Below are positions 53,545-63,715 of a DNA stretch of 64,000 nucleotides, one piece after another. The first letter of the stretch is position 1. Every line of letters starts with the position of its first letter. The DNA is taken from positions 1,139,193 through 1,203,192 of the forward strand of contig JAEVLN010000006.1 of NCBI GenBank assembly GCA_018350325.1, read 5' to 3'. Under the pieces are notes generated by a model. It did not search any database. It had not been told where the DNA came from and saw only the letters and a program-made list of their open reading frames with translations. A program made the position numbers and the translations under genes. Source of the DNA: Globodera rostochiensis (taxonomy: Eukaryota; Nematoda; Chromadorea; Rhabditida; Heteroderidae).

Positions 53545-55750
53545 ATGTCATTTGAATCGGTTCAAAAAGTGCCGAATCCGACGCCCGCTGATCAGCGACG
53601 CGAGGCAGATGCCATCCGGACATTGGCATTCTTTGGCGTTTGCCTGTCCACCGTGTCCACAATGATCTGTGTGGTGTCCGTGCCGTTGGCCTATCAGCAC
53701 TTCCAACTGATGGGCACCAAAATGTTCAATGAGATCGACTTTTGTAAGGCACGATCAGGCAACATTTGGAACGAGGTATTACTTGTGTCTCTTGAACGTA
53801 ATGGATTTGATTAATTTACTAAATACGAAGAGGACATAGAAAGAAGACGTTTTGATGAAAGAAAAATCGAAGAAAGCGGAAAAACTAATTTTTCGGCTCC
53901 CTTTTAATTTAACATCCAAAGTTTCAATTTCAAGTTGCCTTGAACAATTGGTCAACTATTTTTTGGACAAATTGCATTAGCTAACAATTTATATTGAAAT
54001 TTAAAAAATTATATGTAAAACTAAATATAACGTAAAATATTTTAGGTAACCCGCACCCAAGTTCTCTCACAAGTGTACGGCGGAAGCGGTGGTTTTCGAG
54101 CAGTTCGCCAAGCAGGTGCAGCTGGCTACGGCGGTGCGGGCGGAGGTGGTACTGGAGAAGCAGCCGGAGCAACTTCTGGTGGTGCAGCGCCACACGGCGG
54201 AACAGGCGGCACAGCACCACAAGGAGGAGCTTCAGGGGGTCAGGCTTACGGAGGAGCTTCAGGCGGTGCAGCACCACAAGGAGGAGCTTCTGGTGGCGCA
54301 GCACCGCAAGGAGGAGCTTCAGGAGGTGCAGCGCCACAAGGAGGAGCTTCAGGAGGTGCAGCGCCACAAGGAGGAGCTTCAGGAGGTGCAGCGCCACAAG
54401 GAGGAGCTTCAGGAGGTGCAGCGCCACAAGGAGGAGCTTCAGGAGGTGCAGCGCCACAAGGAGGAGCTTCAGGAGGTCAGGCTTACGGAGGAGCTTCTGG
54501 CGGCGCAGCGCCACAAGGAGGAGCTTCAGGCGGCACAGCACCACAAGGAGGAGCTTCAGGCGGTGCAGCACCGCAAGGAGGAGCATCAGGCGGTGCAGCA
54601 GGAGGAGCATCAGGCGGTGCAGCACCGCAAGGAGGAGCTCCAGGCGGTGCAGCACCGCAAGGAGGAGCTTCAGGCGGTGCAGCACCGCAAGGAGGAGCTT
54701 CAGGCGGTGCAGCACCAGTTGCCGGTCTGGCTTCCGGAGGTTCTGCTCCAGCCAAATCATCTGCGGGAGGTGGTGCGGGTGGTTTGCAATCTCCTGTCAC
54801 GCCAGTTGGTGCAGCTTCAGGAGGAGGAGGTAAAAATTACATTCATTTAGAGTAACTGCGTCCCCAATTATCCACCTTTAATTTAGGTGGTCATTGCTGT
54901 GGCTGTGGCATGTCTGCACCAGGGCCACCCGGACCGCCTGGACCTGCAGGACTTGAAGGCCATCCTGGACTGCCAGGGAATCCCGGAGGTGCAGGACAAG
55001 ACGGTATGCGCCATGTTGAAACTTAACAGCAATAAATGTGTGTCTTTTGCAGCTCCACCGCCTACTCTACAGGCCGCCCCGCACGAGGCATGCCAAGAAT
55101 GCGAGCAGCCGCAGGTGAGAAAATTGGACTAAACAAAATAATGCATGTATTTGTGAAAATTATATATATATTTTTCAGAATGGCCAAGCCGGACCGCCGG
55201 GACCGCCTGGTCCCTCTGGCAACCCTGGTGGGCCCGGGCAAGCAGGTCAAGGAGCAACACCAGGGCCACCAGGACCGTCCGGGCCACCAGGGCCTGACGG
55301 CCAACCCGGGGCACCCGGAAATGCCGGAGAGCAAGGCCAGCCTGGAAAAGTTGAAGACTCCGGTGAGCTTTCCACAAAAATGTACAAATTTTTATTTCCA
55401 TTTTCTAGGTCAAAAGCAAGGACCTCCGGTTGGTTTTTTTGAAAACGTTGGGATGACGTAAACATTTTTTGAGCACGAGCGAAAAGGAACCATTGCAACT
55501 GATTTTAAATGCCCAAACTATCACCCTTTAGGGCCCACCTGGACCGCCTGGTCAGCCCGGAGGCAACGGAAACCCCGGGCCACCAGGCCCCAATAGCGAG
55601 TCCGGGCCTCCGGGCCCCCCGGGCGACGAAGGACCGGCTGGAAAGCCTGGGCAGCCCGGGAACGCCGGCGAGAATGGCAAGTCAGGCGACTCGGGCAAGT
55701 CAGGCGCGTGCGATCATTGTTCACCGCCCCGGACAGCTCCGGGCTATTAA
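53545..55750 (+). CDS. nematode cuticle collagen with a Gly/Ala/Gln repeat domain, 538 aa
   Basis: Seven exons agree in phase: 53545-53775, 54046-54829, 54887-55003, 55053-55114, 55179-55362, 55409-55428 and 55532-55750. Exon 1 is the Col_cuticle_N domain: a hydrophobic helix ([20 protein letters not shown]) that anchors or targets the procollagen, then [16 protein letters not shown]. Exon 2 encodes about 260 residues dominated by a [10 protein letters not shown] repeat, unusual for this family. The CCGC cysteine cluster (HCCGCGMS) then opens the Gly-X-Y domains ([33 protein letters not shown]), with a second cysteine pair CQEC between blocks. The C terminus [13 protein letters not shown] is typical. 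The protein is secreted by the hypodermis and crosslinked into the cuticle. Strong call. Confidence 0.95.
54180..54720 (+). repeat. 30-bp coding repeat, [10 protein letters not shown]
   Basis: About 17 units of GGAGCTTCAGGAGGTGCAGC plus GCCACAAGGA, with several adjacent units identical. Two units are replaced by GGQAYGGAS. The other two plus frames and the minus strand remain open across the array because of the unit length, giving spurious frames. Confidence 0.95.
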
Positions 55751-56416
55751 AACAAAAGAGCCCAAATTATTTGAATTTTCAAAAAGCCAACAAATTATTT
55801 TGTATAAATGTATAAATGCATGTTTTTAATTGCTTATAGGATTATGTGCGAAAAATAAAAAAATGCCAAAATAAATGCTGAAAGATGGGCTAATTCAAAT
55901 TTGGCACTTTTTATCAGTGTTTCAGATGAATTGCATTGGAAAATTACAAAATTCGGATTTTTTAAATTTCCAATTTTTTGATTTGGTTGTTAAACTTTTG
56001 GAAGTTTGTTCAACCAATTAACTGGAACCACATTAAAATTTGTATATTTACACGCCTAAATATATTCCTGCTTTTTCATTGTTTGGGTTTTTCATCTGTC
56101 ACCCTGATTGGAAAATTGGTGACAAAAATTCAACAAATTCTTTTTTTTTAAAGACCGAGGTTTTTAGATAGTTTTTAAAACATAAGGGTGTGGCGTTTGG
56201 AGTTTATCAAATTTTACTCAGATAACCAACCCATTTTGTAGATTAAATGCAAATTTTATGGGGCGTGAATCGTGGTCGAAGTCAAAAACTAAGAATGCTA
56301 ATCATATGCACAGCTCCATGGTTCTACACTTTATCACCAGCAGATTGAAATTCAAAGCTTTGTTTTGAAAACTGTTTAAAGCCCAAAATAAGAAGATAAA
56401 ATCACTCCAAAATTCA
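55751..56416. other. intergenic, convergent gene ends
   Basis: 3' flanks of the collagen (plus) and ARM copy F (minus). AATAAA-like signals occur at 55854 and 55871 on the plus strand. No gene is seen. Confidence 0.45.
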
Positions 56417-59400
56417 TTACGGCAGATAAATGCGCAGTTTGTCACTAATAATTTGACGACACATTGGACATGTGTCCTCTATTTTTTCTGCACATTCTTT
56501 ACAAGCAAAGGTGTGTCCACACGGAATGAAAGCGGTTTCTATCTTAAACAAATAATTTTTATTCAAAAATCTTCAAATCCAAAAAATATTATTTGATTTT
56601 TTGTGAATTATAATTGAAAACAGTTTTCGCGACCTTTTTACCGAAACAGACAACGCAACCTTTCGGGAACTGAATGTTTTCAATCTGACAGATTAAAATT
56701 TTTAATATTAATTTTGTTTTCAAAGTTTATATTAAATATTTCATCTAAATTTTTGCATTATAAGATTTATTGGACGAATTCATTTTTTTCAATATTTTAG
56801 CTTCAGCCAGTGTTTTCCCGGTTCCGGGAACCGCAAAAGTCCGGAACCGCTAAGAGCTTGGAACCGCTTAGGAACCGGTTCCAATATATAAAGTTCCACA
56901 ATTTTTGAAACGAATAGCCTTAATTTACACAACAAAGCAAAAATAGAACGCATAAACACTTGGAGGGAGTCATCCGATGCCCAAACGACACCAATCGATA
57001 TGGTTAAGTGTGATCTGACTGATTTGTCAGGGTTTTTCCTGATTGGATTTTTTCTAATTGGAAATTTTCGTGAAAAAGCCAAATTTTCTGTGTTAAAATT
57101 TTCAAATTTTTTCCCCTCCAATTCCTAAAATGCTTCAAAAATTGCCGTATTTTGAAATGGCTTTTTGGTGATTCTTAGTAGTTGGACCAAGTCATTATTT
57201 AGCAATTATTGCATTTTTTAAATAGCCTACCATTTTGAGGACAAATTCACTTTTTTTTGTCTTTAACTGCTCAATCTTCTGCAGTCCTGGAAATGATTTT
57301 TTCCAATTTTACGCATTGCCTAAAACATTACCTTCGCAATCCTCGATCAATTCAATCACTTTTTCTCTTTTCTGTAAATTCTTTAAAGCCCTCTTTATTC
57401 CATTAAGCACTTTAAGCGTAATTTCCTCGTCGTTTCTTTCAAGCAAATTACAAAAAGGCGCAACAAAGCCATTTTCCATATAAAAAAGATTATTATATTT
57501 TATTAGTTTTCATAGAAAATAAAAAGTATGTTCTTTTTGTTGAAGGTAATCACTTGCCATGAGCTGTATATGCTCCACATCAATGCCATTTAAATCAGGA
57601 AATTGTTCTAAAAAAGAATTGGTTACTTTTTGATATGGCATCTCGATTACTGGATTTCAAGAACTTTTTCTTGGCATTCTGTTATACCCCGGGGGGTCGG
57701 CTTGAGCGCTGCGATGTGTATGTACTAGGGTAGGTCCCGGGGGGGACGGGGAAAACCGGGGATCCCCGGCCATTCTCATCCCCGTCCCCGTTCCCCGGTT
57801 TGTCCATCCCCGAAAACGGGGATCCCCGGTCCTCATCCCCGGGGGGGGCGGGGATGAAAATGCACCCCTAAAGATGGCCATCACATCAGGAATTTTAATA
57901 ATTATATTGATTTACTGTTTGAATTTTGGTTGAGATGAGCTTTTTTACAAAAGATTTCAATCCTTTTAGGTGAGTCCCCTCAAGTGAATTGGTGGCCTAT
58001 TGGTTTGTCTTCCCGCAATTCTTATGTTGCGGGCTGTGTTCGGATTGAGTTCAAGCTGTTTTTTAAATTTATTTTGGTCCTGTCGCGTGTGCTCCCCCAC
58101 TAAAATAATATTTTAGTAAAATTTCTCCGACGGCGCCGGTCGGTACCTCCGGGCATCCTCCACTTTTACGTAAAACAGTTTTTTTTCTCTGAAATTTCGA
58201 AGCAAAATTCTTAATTTTGCCAAAATTTTGGTGAAATTTCTTAACCAAATCCAAAAATTTTTCCCGACGGCGCCTGTCGGCACCGTCGGGCTCTCCTCGC
58301 CAAAAAATTAAATCTTTGTAGTGTATATTTGCTATAAGAAAAGCCTTTTCTTAGGGGTGCACTTTAATTTGAAGAAATTTCGATTTTAAAAAAAAGTCCC
58401 CCAAAAAATTGCATTTTTTCAAAAATGCACCCCTAAAAATGGATTTTGCCCATCCCCGTACGGGGATCCCCGTTCCCCGGTTTGCTCATCCCCGAAAACG
58501 GGGATCCCCAGTTTGTCCGTCCCCGGTACCCCCGTCCCCGGTTTGACCGGGGATCCCCCCCCCCCCCCGGGACCTACCCTAGTATGTACTAGTGTTAGGC
58601 ACGGTACGGTATTACCGCGGTAATTTTCGGTATTACCGCGGTAATTTTTTCGGTATTACCGATTCGGTATACCGACCGAGAAAAATGTTGAGATTTCGGT
58701 ATACCGATTACCGACCGAGCCATTTCTGTTTACCGCGGTAATTTTCGGTAATCGGTAATTTTTTTAAATGCTAATTTTTTGGCGAATAATGTCTTGAATT
58801 GGATGAATTCCCCCTATCCGTGAGTGATCCTTTTAATTATTGGAAAGAGAATGAAAAAATGTTCCCTATTTTGTCCCCCATTGTTCGCCGCTACCTTTCG
58901 GCGCAAGCGGCGACATCTGTTGAAAGTGAAAGGATTTTCTCTGTAGCAAGAGATGTTTTTAATTACCGCCGCAATTTATTAAACCCAGCAACAGCTGAGA
59001 TGCTTATTTTTCTAAACAAAACATTGCCAATAATCAATTATAAGTATTGAATAAATTGTTTTGTTTATTTAAATTGAAATTAAAAATGTCCAAAAATTAC
59101 CGAAACCGGTAGGTAACCGAAATTTTTTAGTCGGTACTTTTCGGTAACGGTAATTTACCGAATTACCGTTACCGATTACCGACCGAGAAAAATGACAGAT
59201 TTCGGTATTTTTCGTACCGATTACCGACCGAGAAAAATGTTTAGATTTCGGTTTTTTTCGGTAACGGTAATTTACCGAATTACCGTTACCGATTACCGAA
59301 AAACCCCATTTGCCTAACACTAGTATGTACACCAGAGCGCCGCCGCTCAAATCACAGGCTAACTGGCCGGAACCAATTCCCATGTTTTTTTTCGCAATTT

Positions 59401-61463
59401 TCTAATTATTTATTAGGCGACGGGGTGGGCGGGTCGGCGGTGCCGATAGGTGCCGCCGGGGAAAATTTTCGGGATTTTTACTCAATTTGTTAAGAAAAAT
59501 TCCAAAATTACACTTGCGATATTGGTTCTCTCTTTACTTTCCTACGATAAGAAAAAATTTTCTTTTCCAAATTTTGCTATTTTGGTTGCAAATCTATTAA
59601 CAAATTAAGTCGAAAATTCAAAATTTTCTCGGCGGCGCCTATCGCACCGCTGACTCCGCCCCCCCCCCCCAGGAGTAAAGCAGAATTCTCAAAATTATTT
59701 AATTTACTAGGGTTGCTCCCGATCCCGAGCCCCAGAATTGGGTCGTCCCCGACCCCAGACATAGCCACCCCCGACTTCCCCAGCCCCGATTTTCCCGGCT
59801 TCCAATAGGTCGGGCAACAACACTATTTCAAACCTAATTAAAAAATTTTCATAAAGGTCTTGGATTTTTTGGGACAGAGTCTCGGGGTCAACTCTTGGTA
59901 AATTTGGTCTCGAGCATCACTAGCAAGTGATTGAAAACACTGGTGTGGTGCAAAAGTTTGGAAACACCTAATTTTTTGACTGGTTGACCATTTAGACTGA
60001 TCTGACCGAGCTAAAATTTTTACTATATGTGGCATTTCTGAAAATAAACATCCACAAAGAAAATTGGGAAGTGTTGAAGAAATTTACAGGGTGTTGCAGA
60101 AAGTACGGAAACACTTTTTTGACAAGAATATTTTCTCTAGACGTCAAATGCCGCGTGGTGTTTCCAAACTTTTGCAACACTAAGTCCATATACCGATTAT
60201 CTTTCCAATAGCCAACGAAGCTTGCGTGCACACATTCGTGTTCTCTGATTGAAGCAGCTCAACTAAGGGCGGTAATGCGCCAGCTTCAATAACAGCAAGT
60301 GCAAGATCTGCAGAAGCAGCAGCAATGTTCTTCAAGGTCCAAGCTGTAGTTTCACATAAATCCATGTCCGGCGATTGAAGCAGCTTAACTAAGAGCGGCA
60401 CGGCACCAGCTTCAACAACTTCTTGTGCTTTAACAGCAGCAATGTTTGTCAGGGCCCAGGCAATTTCTTTGCACAATCCCATGTTCTCTAATTGTAGCAG
60501 CTTAACTAAGGGCGGCACGGCGCCAGCTTCTACAACTTCGCGTGCTTTGTCAGCAGCAATGTTCTTCAAGGCCCAAGCTGTATATTCGCACAACTCCATG
60601 TTTGGCGATTGAAGCAGCTTAACTAAAAGCGGCACGGCTCCAGCTTCAACAATTTTGTTTTCGCGTGCATTGCTGCGCCAAGCAATTTTCGCAAGGATTT
60701 CGACAGTACATTTGCACACTTCCAAATTCGGCGATTTAAGCAGCTTAACCAAGAGCGGCACAGCGCCAGTTTCAATGACAGCGAGTGCTTTGCGACAAGC
60801 AATGCTCTTAAGTGCCCGGGCAGCCTGGACAAGAAGTTTGCCACTAAAATTAGCTCAACAGTTACTCATTTGGCTCATTCCCTCAATCAAAAAAGAAAAC
60901 ATGGCCATGATTAGAATGGTTTCAAATTTGCCTACTTTTTCGACTTCAAGCAGTTGACAAGGACTGGCAAAACGCCAATGGAGACGAACTCGGTGATGGG
61001 CAGTTCATCTGGATTTGAGCTTTTCGAGAGTAAGTTACGAATCCCGGACACCGCTGCAAGTCGCTCATTTGGATCCGAACTTTTCGCTTGATTTACAAGC
61101 TTTGGAAATCAAATTAATGATCAAAATTAGTTTAATCAAATAAACTACCTGAATTTGTGCATTGGTTGCGATAACATCCGTTTCGCTATTTGCGCTACTA
61201 TCCGTTTCGCTATTCGATAGATTAATTTAGTTTTAAATGAATTTAAGCGATAATTATGCGGAATAAAATAATATCGTTAAATGTCTCAAGAATTAAATAG
61301 AGAATCCTCTTGTACGTATATTTCCCCAAAAATCTTTGTTCATACACCAAACAAGATCCTCCAGCATTAAAATTACTTACTCATCAGTTGTTGTTTGAGA
61401 TGACGGAGCTGCTAACACTATTACAAGCAGAATTACGGCACTGACCAATAACAGCATATTCAT
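56417..61463 (-). CDS. ARM copy F: intact secreted importin-alpha-like ARM-RING protein, 461 aa
   Basis: Nine exons agree in phase: 61463-61381, 61209-61149, 61099-60936, 60843-60194, 57607-57558, 57476-57332, 57286-57231, 56684-56634 and 56542-56417. Signal peptide [19 protein letters not shown] is followed by PSSQTTTD and a Ser/Thr/Asn-rich linker. The ARM1-like unit is [17 protein letters not shown]; five or more repeats follow ([18 protein letters not shown] and relatives). The cap has [10 protein letters not shown] and LQKIEQL, matching importin-alpha ARM9-10. The RING reads [18 protein letters not shown], with all eight metal ligands, and the protein ends RIYLP. There is no IBB or transmembrane segment. 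RING fingers recruit ubiquitin E2 enzymes, so a secreted E3 ligase with ARM substrate binding is the simplest reading, by inference. Exon 5 has a GC donor; the acceptor of exon 6 is non-AG. Intron 4 holds two hAT-like elements and a Tc1-type MITE. Confidence 0.85.
57726..58581. mobile_element. hAT-like element 1, TAGGGTAGGTCCCGG termini
   Basis: TIRs TAGGGTAGGTCCCGG and CCGGGACCTACCCTA, flanked by GTATGTAC at 57718-57725 and 58582-58589. Arms are GGGGATCCCCGG and CGGGGATGAGG-like repeats; two GC-rich hairpins lie inside. It is in intron 4 of ARM copy F. Confidence 0.9.
58590..59322. mobile_element. hAT element 2, TAGTGTTAGGCA termini, with transposase remnant
   Basis: TIRs TAGTGTTAGGC and GCCTAACACTA, flanked by the same GTATGTAC (58582-58589 and 59323-59330) as element 1, so one 8-bp target has been used twice. 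Arms are GGTAATTACCG-type repeats. It encodes the hAT C-terminal domain piece listed separately. Confidence 0.9.
58799..59050 (+). pseudogene. hAT transposase C-terminal (dimerisation) domain remnant
   Basis: An 83-codon frame contains [20 protein letters not shown] and [20 protein letters not shown], then [18 protein letters not shown]. The pattern W..n...p.L...A......s.SeR.FS.A......R..L.p....L.FL is the signature of the hAT dimerisation region. The catalytic part is missing, so it cannot act alone. Confidence 0.85.
59709..59825. mobile_element. MITE starting TAGGGTTGCTCCCGATCCC
   Basis: The left end TAGGGTTGCTCCCGATCCCG and the right end GGGCAACAACACTA are approximately inverse. It is related to the segment ending at 27555. 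Confidence 0.45.
59938..60182. mobile_element. Tc1-type MITE beside the ARM copy F exon 4 donor
   Basis: TIRs TGCAAAAGTTTGGAAACACC and GGTGTTTCCAAACTTTTGCA with CACT-like outer ends. The right end is 10 bp from the donor at 60193, at the intron side. Confidence 0.65.
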
Positions 61464-61499
61464 TTTATTGGGGGCGTTTTTTGAAATATTAAAAATGTT

Positions 61500-62093
61500 C
61501 AGAGTAAAATTAATTTTGTGGCATTCATTTATTTGATGGCACGACAAAATTTTGGCATTTACCTATTCATGAAGCATTGATTTTCTTTGCTGGAATTTGG
61601 GCCAAAATGCACTAAGAAGTGCAATAAATATTTATAGAAAGAATTAATAAAAAAATTACAAATTTTTGTACACCTGCTGATGCCAACAATTGCACTTTCT
61701 GTTTTTGGCATGTGCCATTGTTTGGCACGTGAGAATCCCCTTGGGGGCTGTGAATACGAATAGGCATAAGTTGAAGTGAAAACTCCATCATTTTTTTTAA
61801 TAAAAAAGTACAAATTATTTAAAATTTGAATTGCTCAGAAATTAACTTTTTAATAATGTGGAGATATCATTTTTGTGCAAAATAAAAGGTACACCTTTTG
61901 CCATGTTTTTTCAAATTTGCCATTTTTGGACGTTCGATGCCACTTTTTTTGGGTTTCAGCGATAACAAATTTGGTCTGTTATATTAATTGTTTTTTGAGC
62001 AAATTCTGATGATCAGAATAAACATTTTATGTTGGTAATTTAAAAATTTGACCTTCTTAAGATCAGATTATTGGTCCATTCTTTAAGAGAAGC
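61500..62093. other. upstream region of ARM copy F, no gene
   Basis: 61464-61530 keeps the family leader (CCCCCAATAAA side and AATATTAAAAATGTTCAGA) but diverges after about 70 bp. The CRE-like palindrome and ATTA-rich promoter of copies B and C are not present here. Confidence 0.5.
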
Positions 62094-62395
62094 CTTAACC
62101 TTTAGGGCCCACCTGGACCGCCTGGTCAGCCCGGAGGCAACGAAAACCCCGGGCCACCAGGCCACAATAGCGAGTCCGGGCCTCCGGGCCCCCCGGGCGA
62201 CGAAGGACCGGCTGGGAAGCCTGGGCAGCCCGGGAACGCCGGCGAGAATGGCAAGTCAGGCGACTCGGGCAAGTCAGGCGCGTGCGATCACCGTTCACCG
62301 CCCCGGACAGCCCCGGGCTATAAAACAGAAGAGCCCAAATTATTTGAATTTTCAAAAAGCCAACAAATTATTTTGTATAAATGTATAAAGCAATG
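62094..62395 (+). pseudogene. isolated copy of the last collagen exon
   Basis: It matches 55523-55825, including the TTTAG acceptor and 3' flank. Changes: GGN to EN-type at one glycine (a Gly-X-Y break), CDHC becomes CDHR, and a lost T turns the stop into read-through (GYKTEEP). With no upstream exons it is a fragment, about 6.57 kb from the parent. Confidence 0.9.
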
Positions 62396-63046
62396 TGCTA
62401 AGTTTTATCAGCAGTTTTCCGCTCTCACGGTTCCAGATGAATTATGTACTTTTCCCATGTTTTGGAAAATTACAATCGGGATTTTTTAATAACGACAGTA
62501 AATTAACATGAACATAAAAGTCAAAGTCAATCACCCCAAAAATTCCATCGTTTGATTTCTTGTTAATTGCCATTGCCACTCCCCTCCGTCATTTCTCGGT
62601 GCAACGACAAAATGCTTTTTGCTTTGCGACAGAAAACTTAAATTAATGGGGCAAATTAAATAATGGTTTTGAAAGCCGCCACCTGTAAAAAGGTTTTTTT
62701 AAAACCAAAATTCAAAAAATAATTCATACAGAAAAAATCCAACAATTGTGGCTGCCAAAGCTTTTTTCAAAAATTGAAAAAATAATAGGTAATCAAGTCG
62801 AAATATGAGTTATTTTCGGTTTTCACTGCAAATTGGCTGCAATTAATTATTTAATTTTGGTAGCTCAGACAAAAAAATGTTTAAAATCCGTTAACAGATT
62901 TTAAATTTGTTCTTCCTTATACGGTTTGGAAAGGTATGGGATTTAAAAATATAAAGCATAATATTTCCTCTTTTTAATTCTTTAAAATGGACTTAATCGG
63001 GAATGGACTTGGATAAGAATTTGTGAAGATAAATTTTGTGACTCAC
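62396..63046. other. no gene recognised
   Basis: AT-rich; no splice-consistent coding frame was found on either strand. Confidence 0.4.
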
Positions 63047-63150
63047 TCCAACTCATCATAAAGGCCCAATTTGATTTTGTCCTGCTCGAAGCTTTTCCGA
63101 ATCATTTCAAAACGCGCTTTTTGATTGAGAAAATCGATGAATAGCAGCCC
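63047..63150 (-). CDS. possible internal exon of an unknown gene
   Basis: The complement reads LFIDFLNQKARFEMIRKSFE then QDKIKLGLYDELE and ends at a strong donor GA/GTGAGT. Helical, charged and protein-like. The 5' side runs into repeated CTCTCAATTAG sequence and the 63-kb array, so no acceptor can be fixed. No family recognised. Confidence 0.35.
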
Positions 63151-63189
63151 CACCTCAATTAGAGCCCCCTCTCTATTAGAACCCCCTCT

Positions 63190-63715
63190 CAATTAGGGTT
63201 GGCCGACATTTGCGGCTCAGGCATTTGCGGCCCAGACACTTGCGGCCTAAGACAAAATAGACATTTGCGACCCGACATTTGGGGCTCAGACATTTGCGGC
63301 CCGACATTTGGGGCTCAGACATTTGCGGCCTAAGACAAAATAGACATTTGCGACCCGACATTTGGGGCTCAGACATTTGCGGCCTAAGACAAAATAGACA
63401 TTTGCGACCCGACATTTGGGGCTCAGACATTTGCGGCCCGACATTTGGGGCTCAGACATTTGCGGCCTAAGACAAAATAGACATTTGCGACCCGACATTT
63501 GGGCTCAGACATTTGCGGCCTAAGACAAAATAGACATTTGCGACCCGACATTTGGGGCTCAGATATTTGCGGCCAAAGACAAAATAGACATTTGCGACCC
63601 GACATTTTGGGTTCAGACATTTGCGGCCCGACATTTGGGGCTCAAACATTTGCGGCCCGACAATTGGGGCTCAGACATTTGCGGCCTAAGACAAAATAGA
63701 CATTTGTGGCTTTAT
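63190..63715. repeat. tandem array of GACATTTGCGGCC / GACATTTGGGGCTC units
   Basis: Alternating short units GACATTTGCGGCCTAAGACA plus AAATA (25 bp), GACATTTGCGACCC and GACATTTGGGGCTCA. The first is clearly related to the 25-bp unit of 17045-18090 (GACATTTGCGCTGCAAGACA plus AATGC). All open frames across it are repeat artefacts. Confidence 0.9.

Noticed and set aside
53981..54760. Leucine-rich 259-codon frame antisense to the collagen
   Set aside because: It mirrors the 30-bp coding repeat on the other strand; the plus strand has a complete, phase-consistent collagen.
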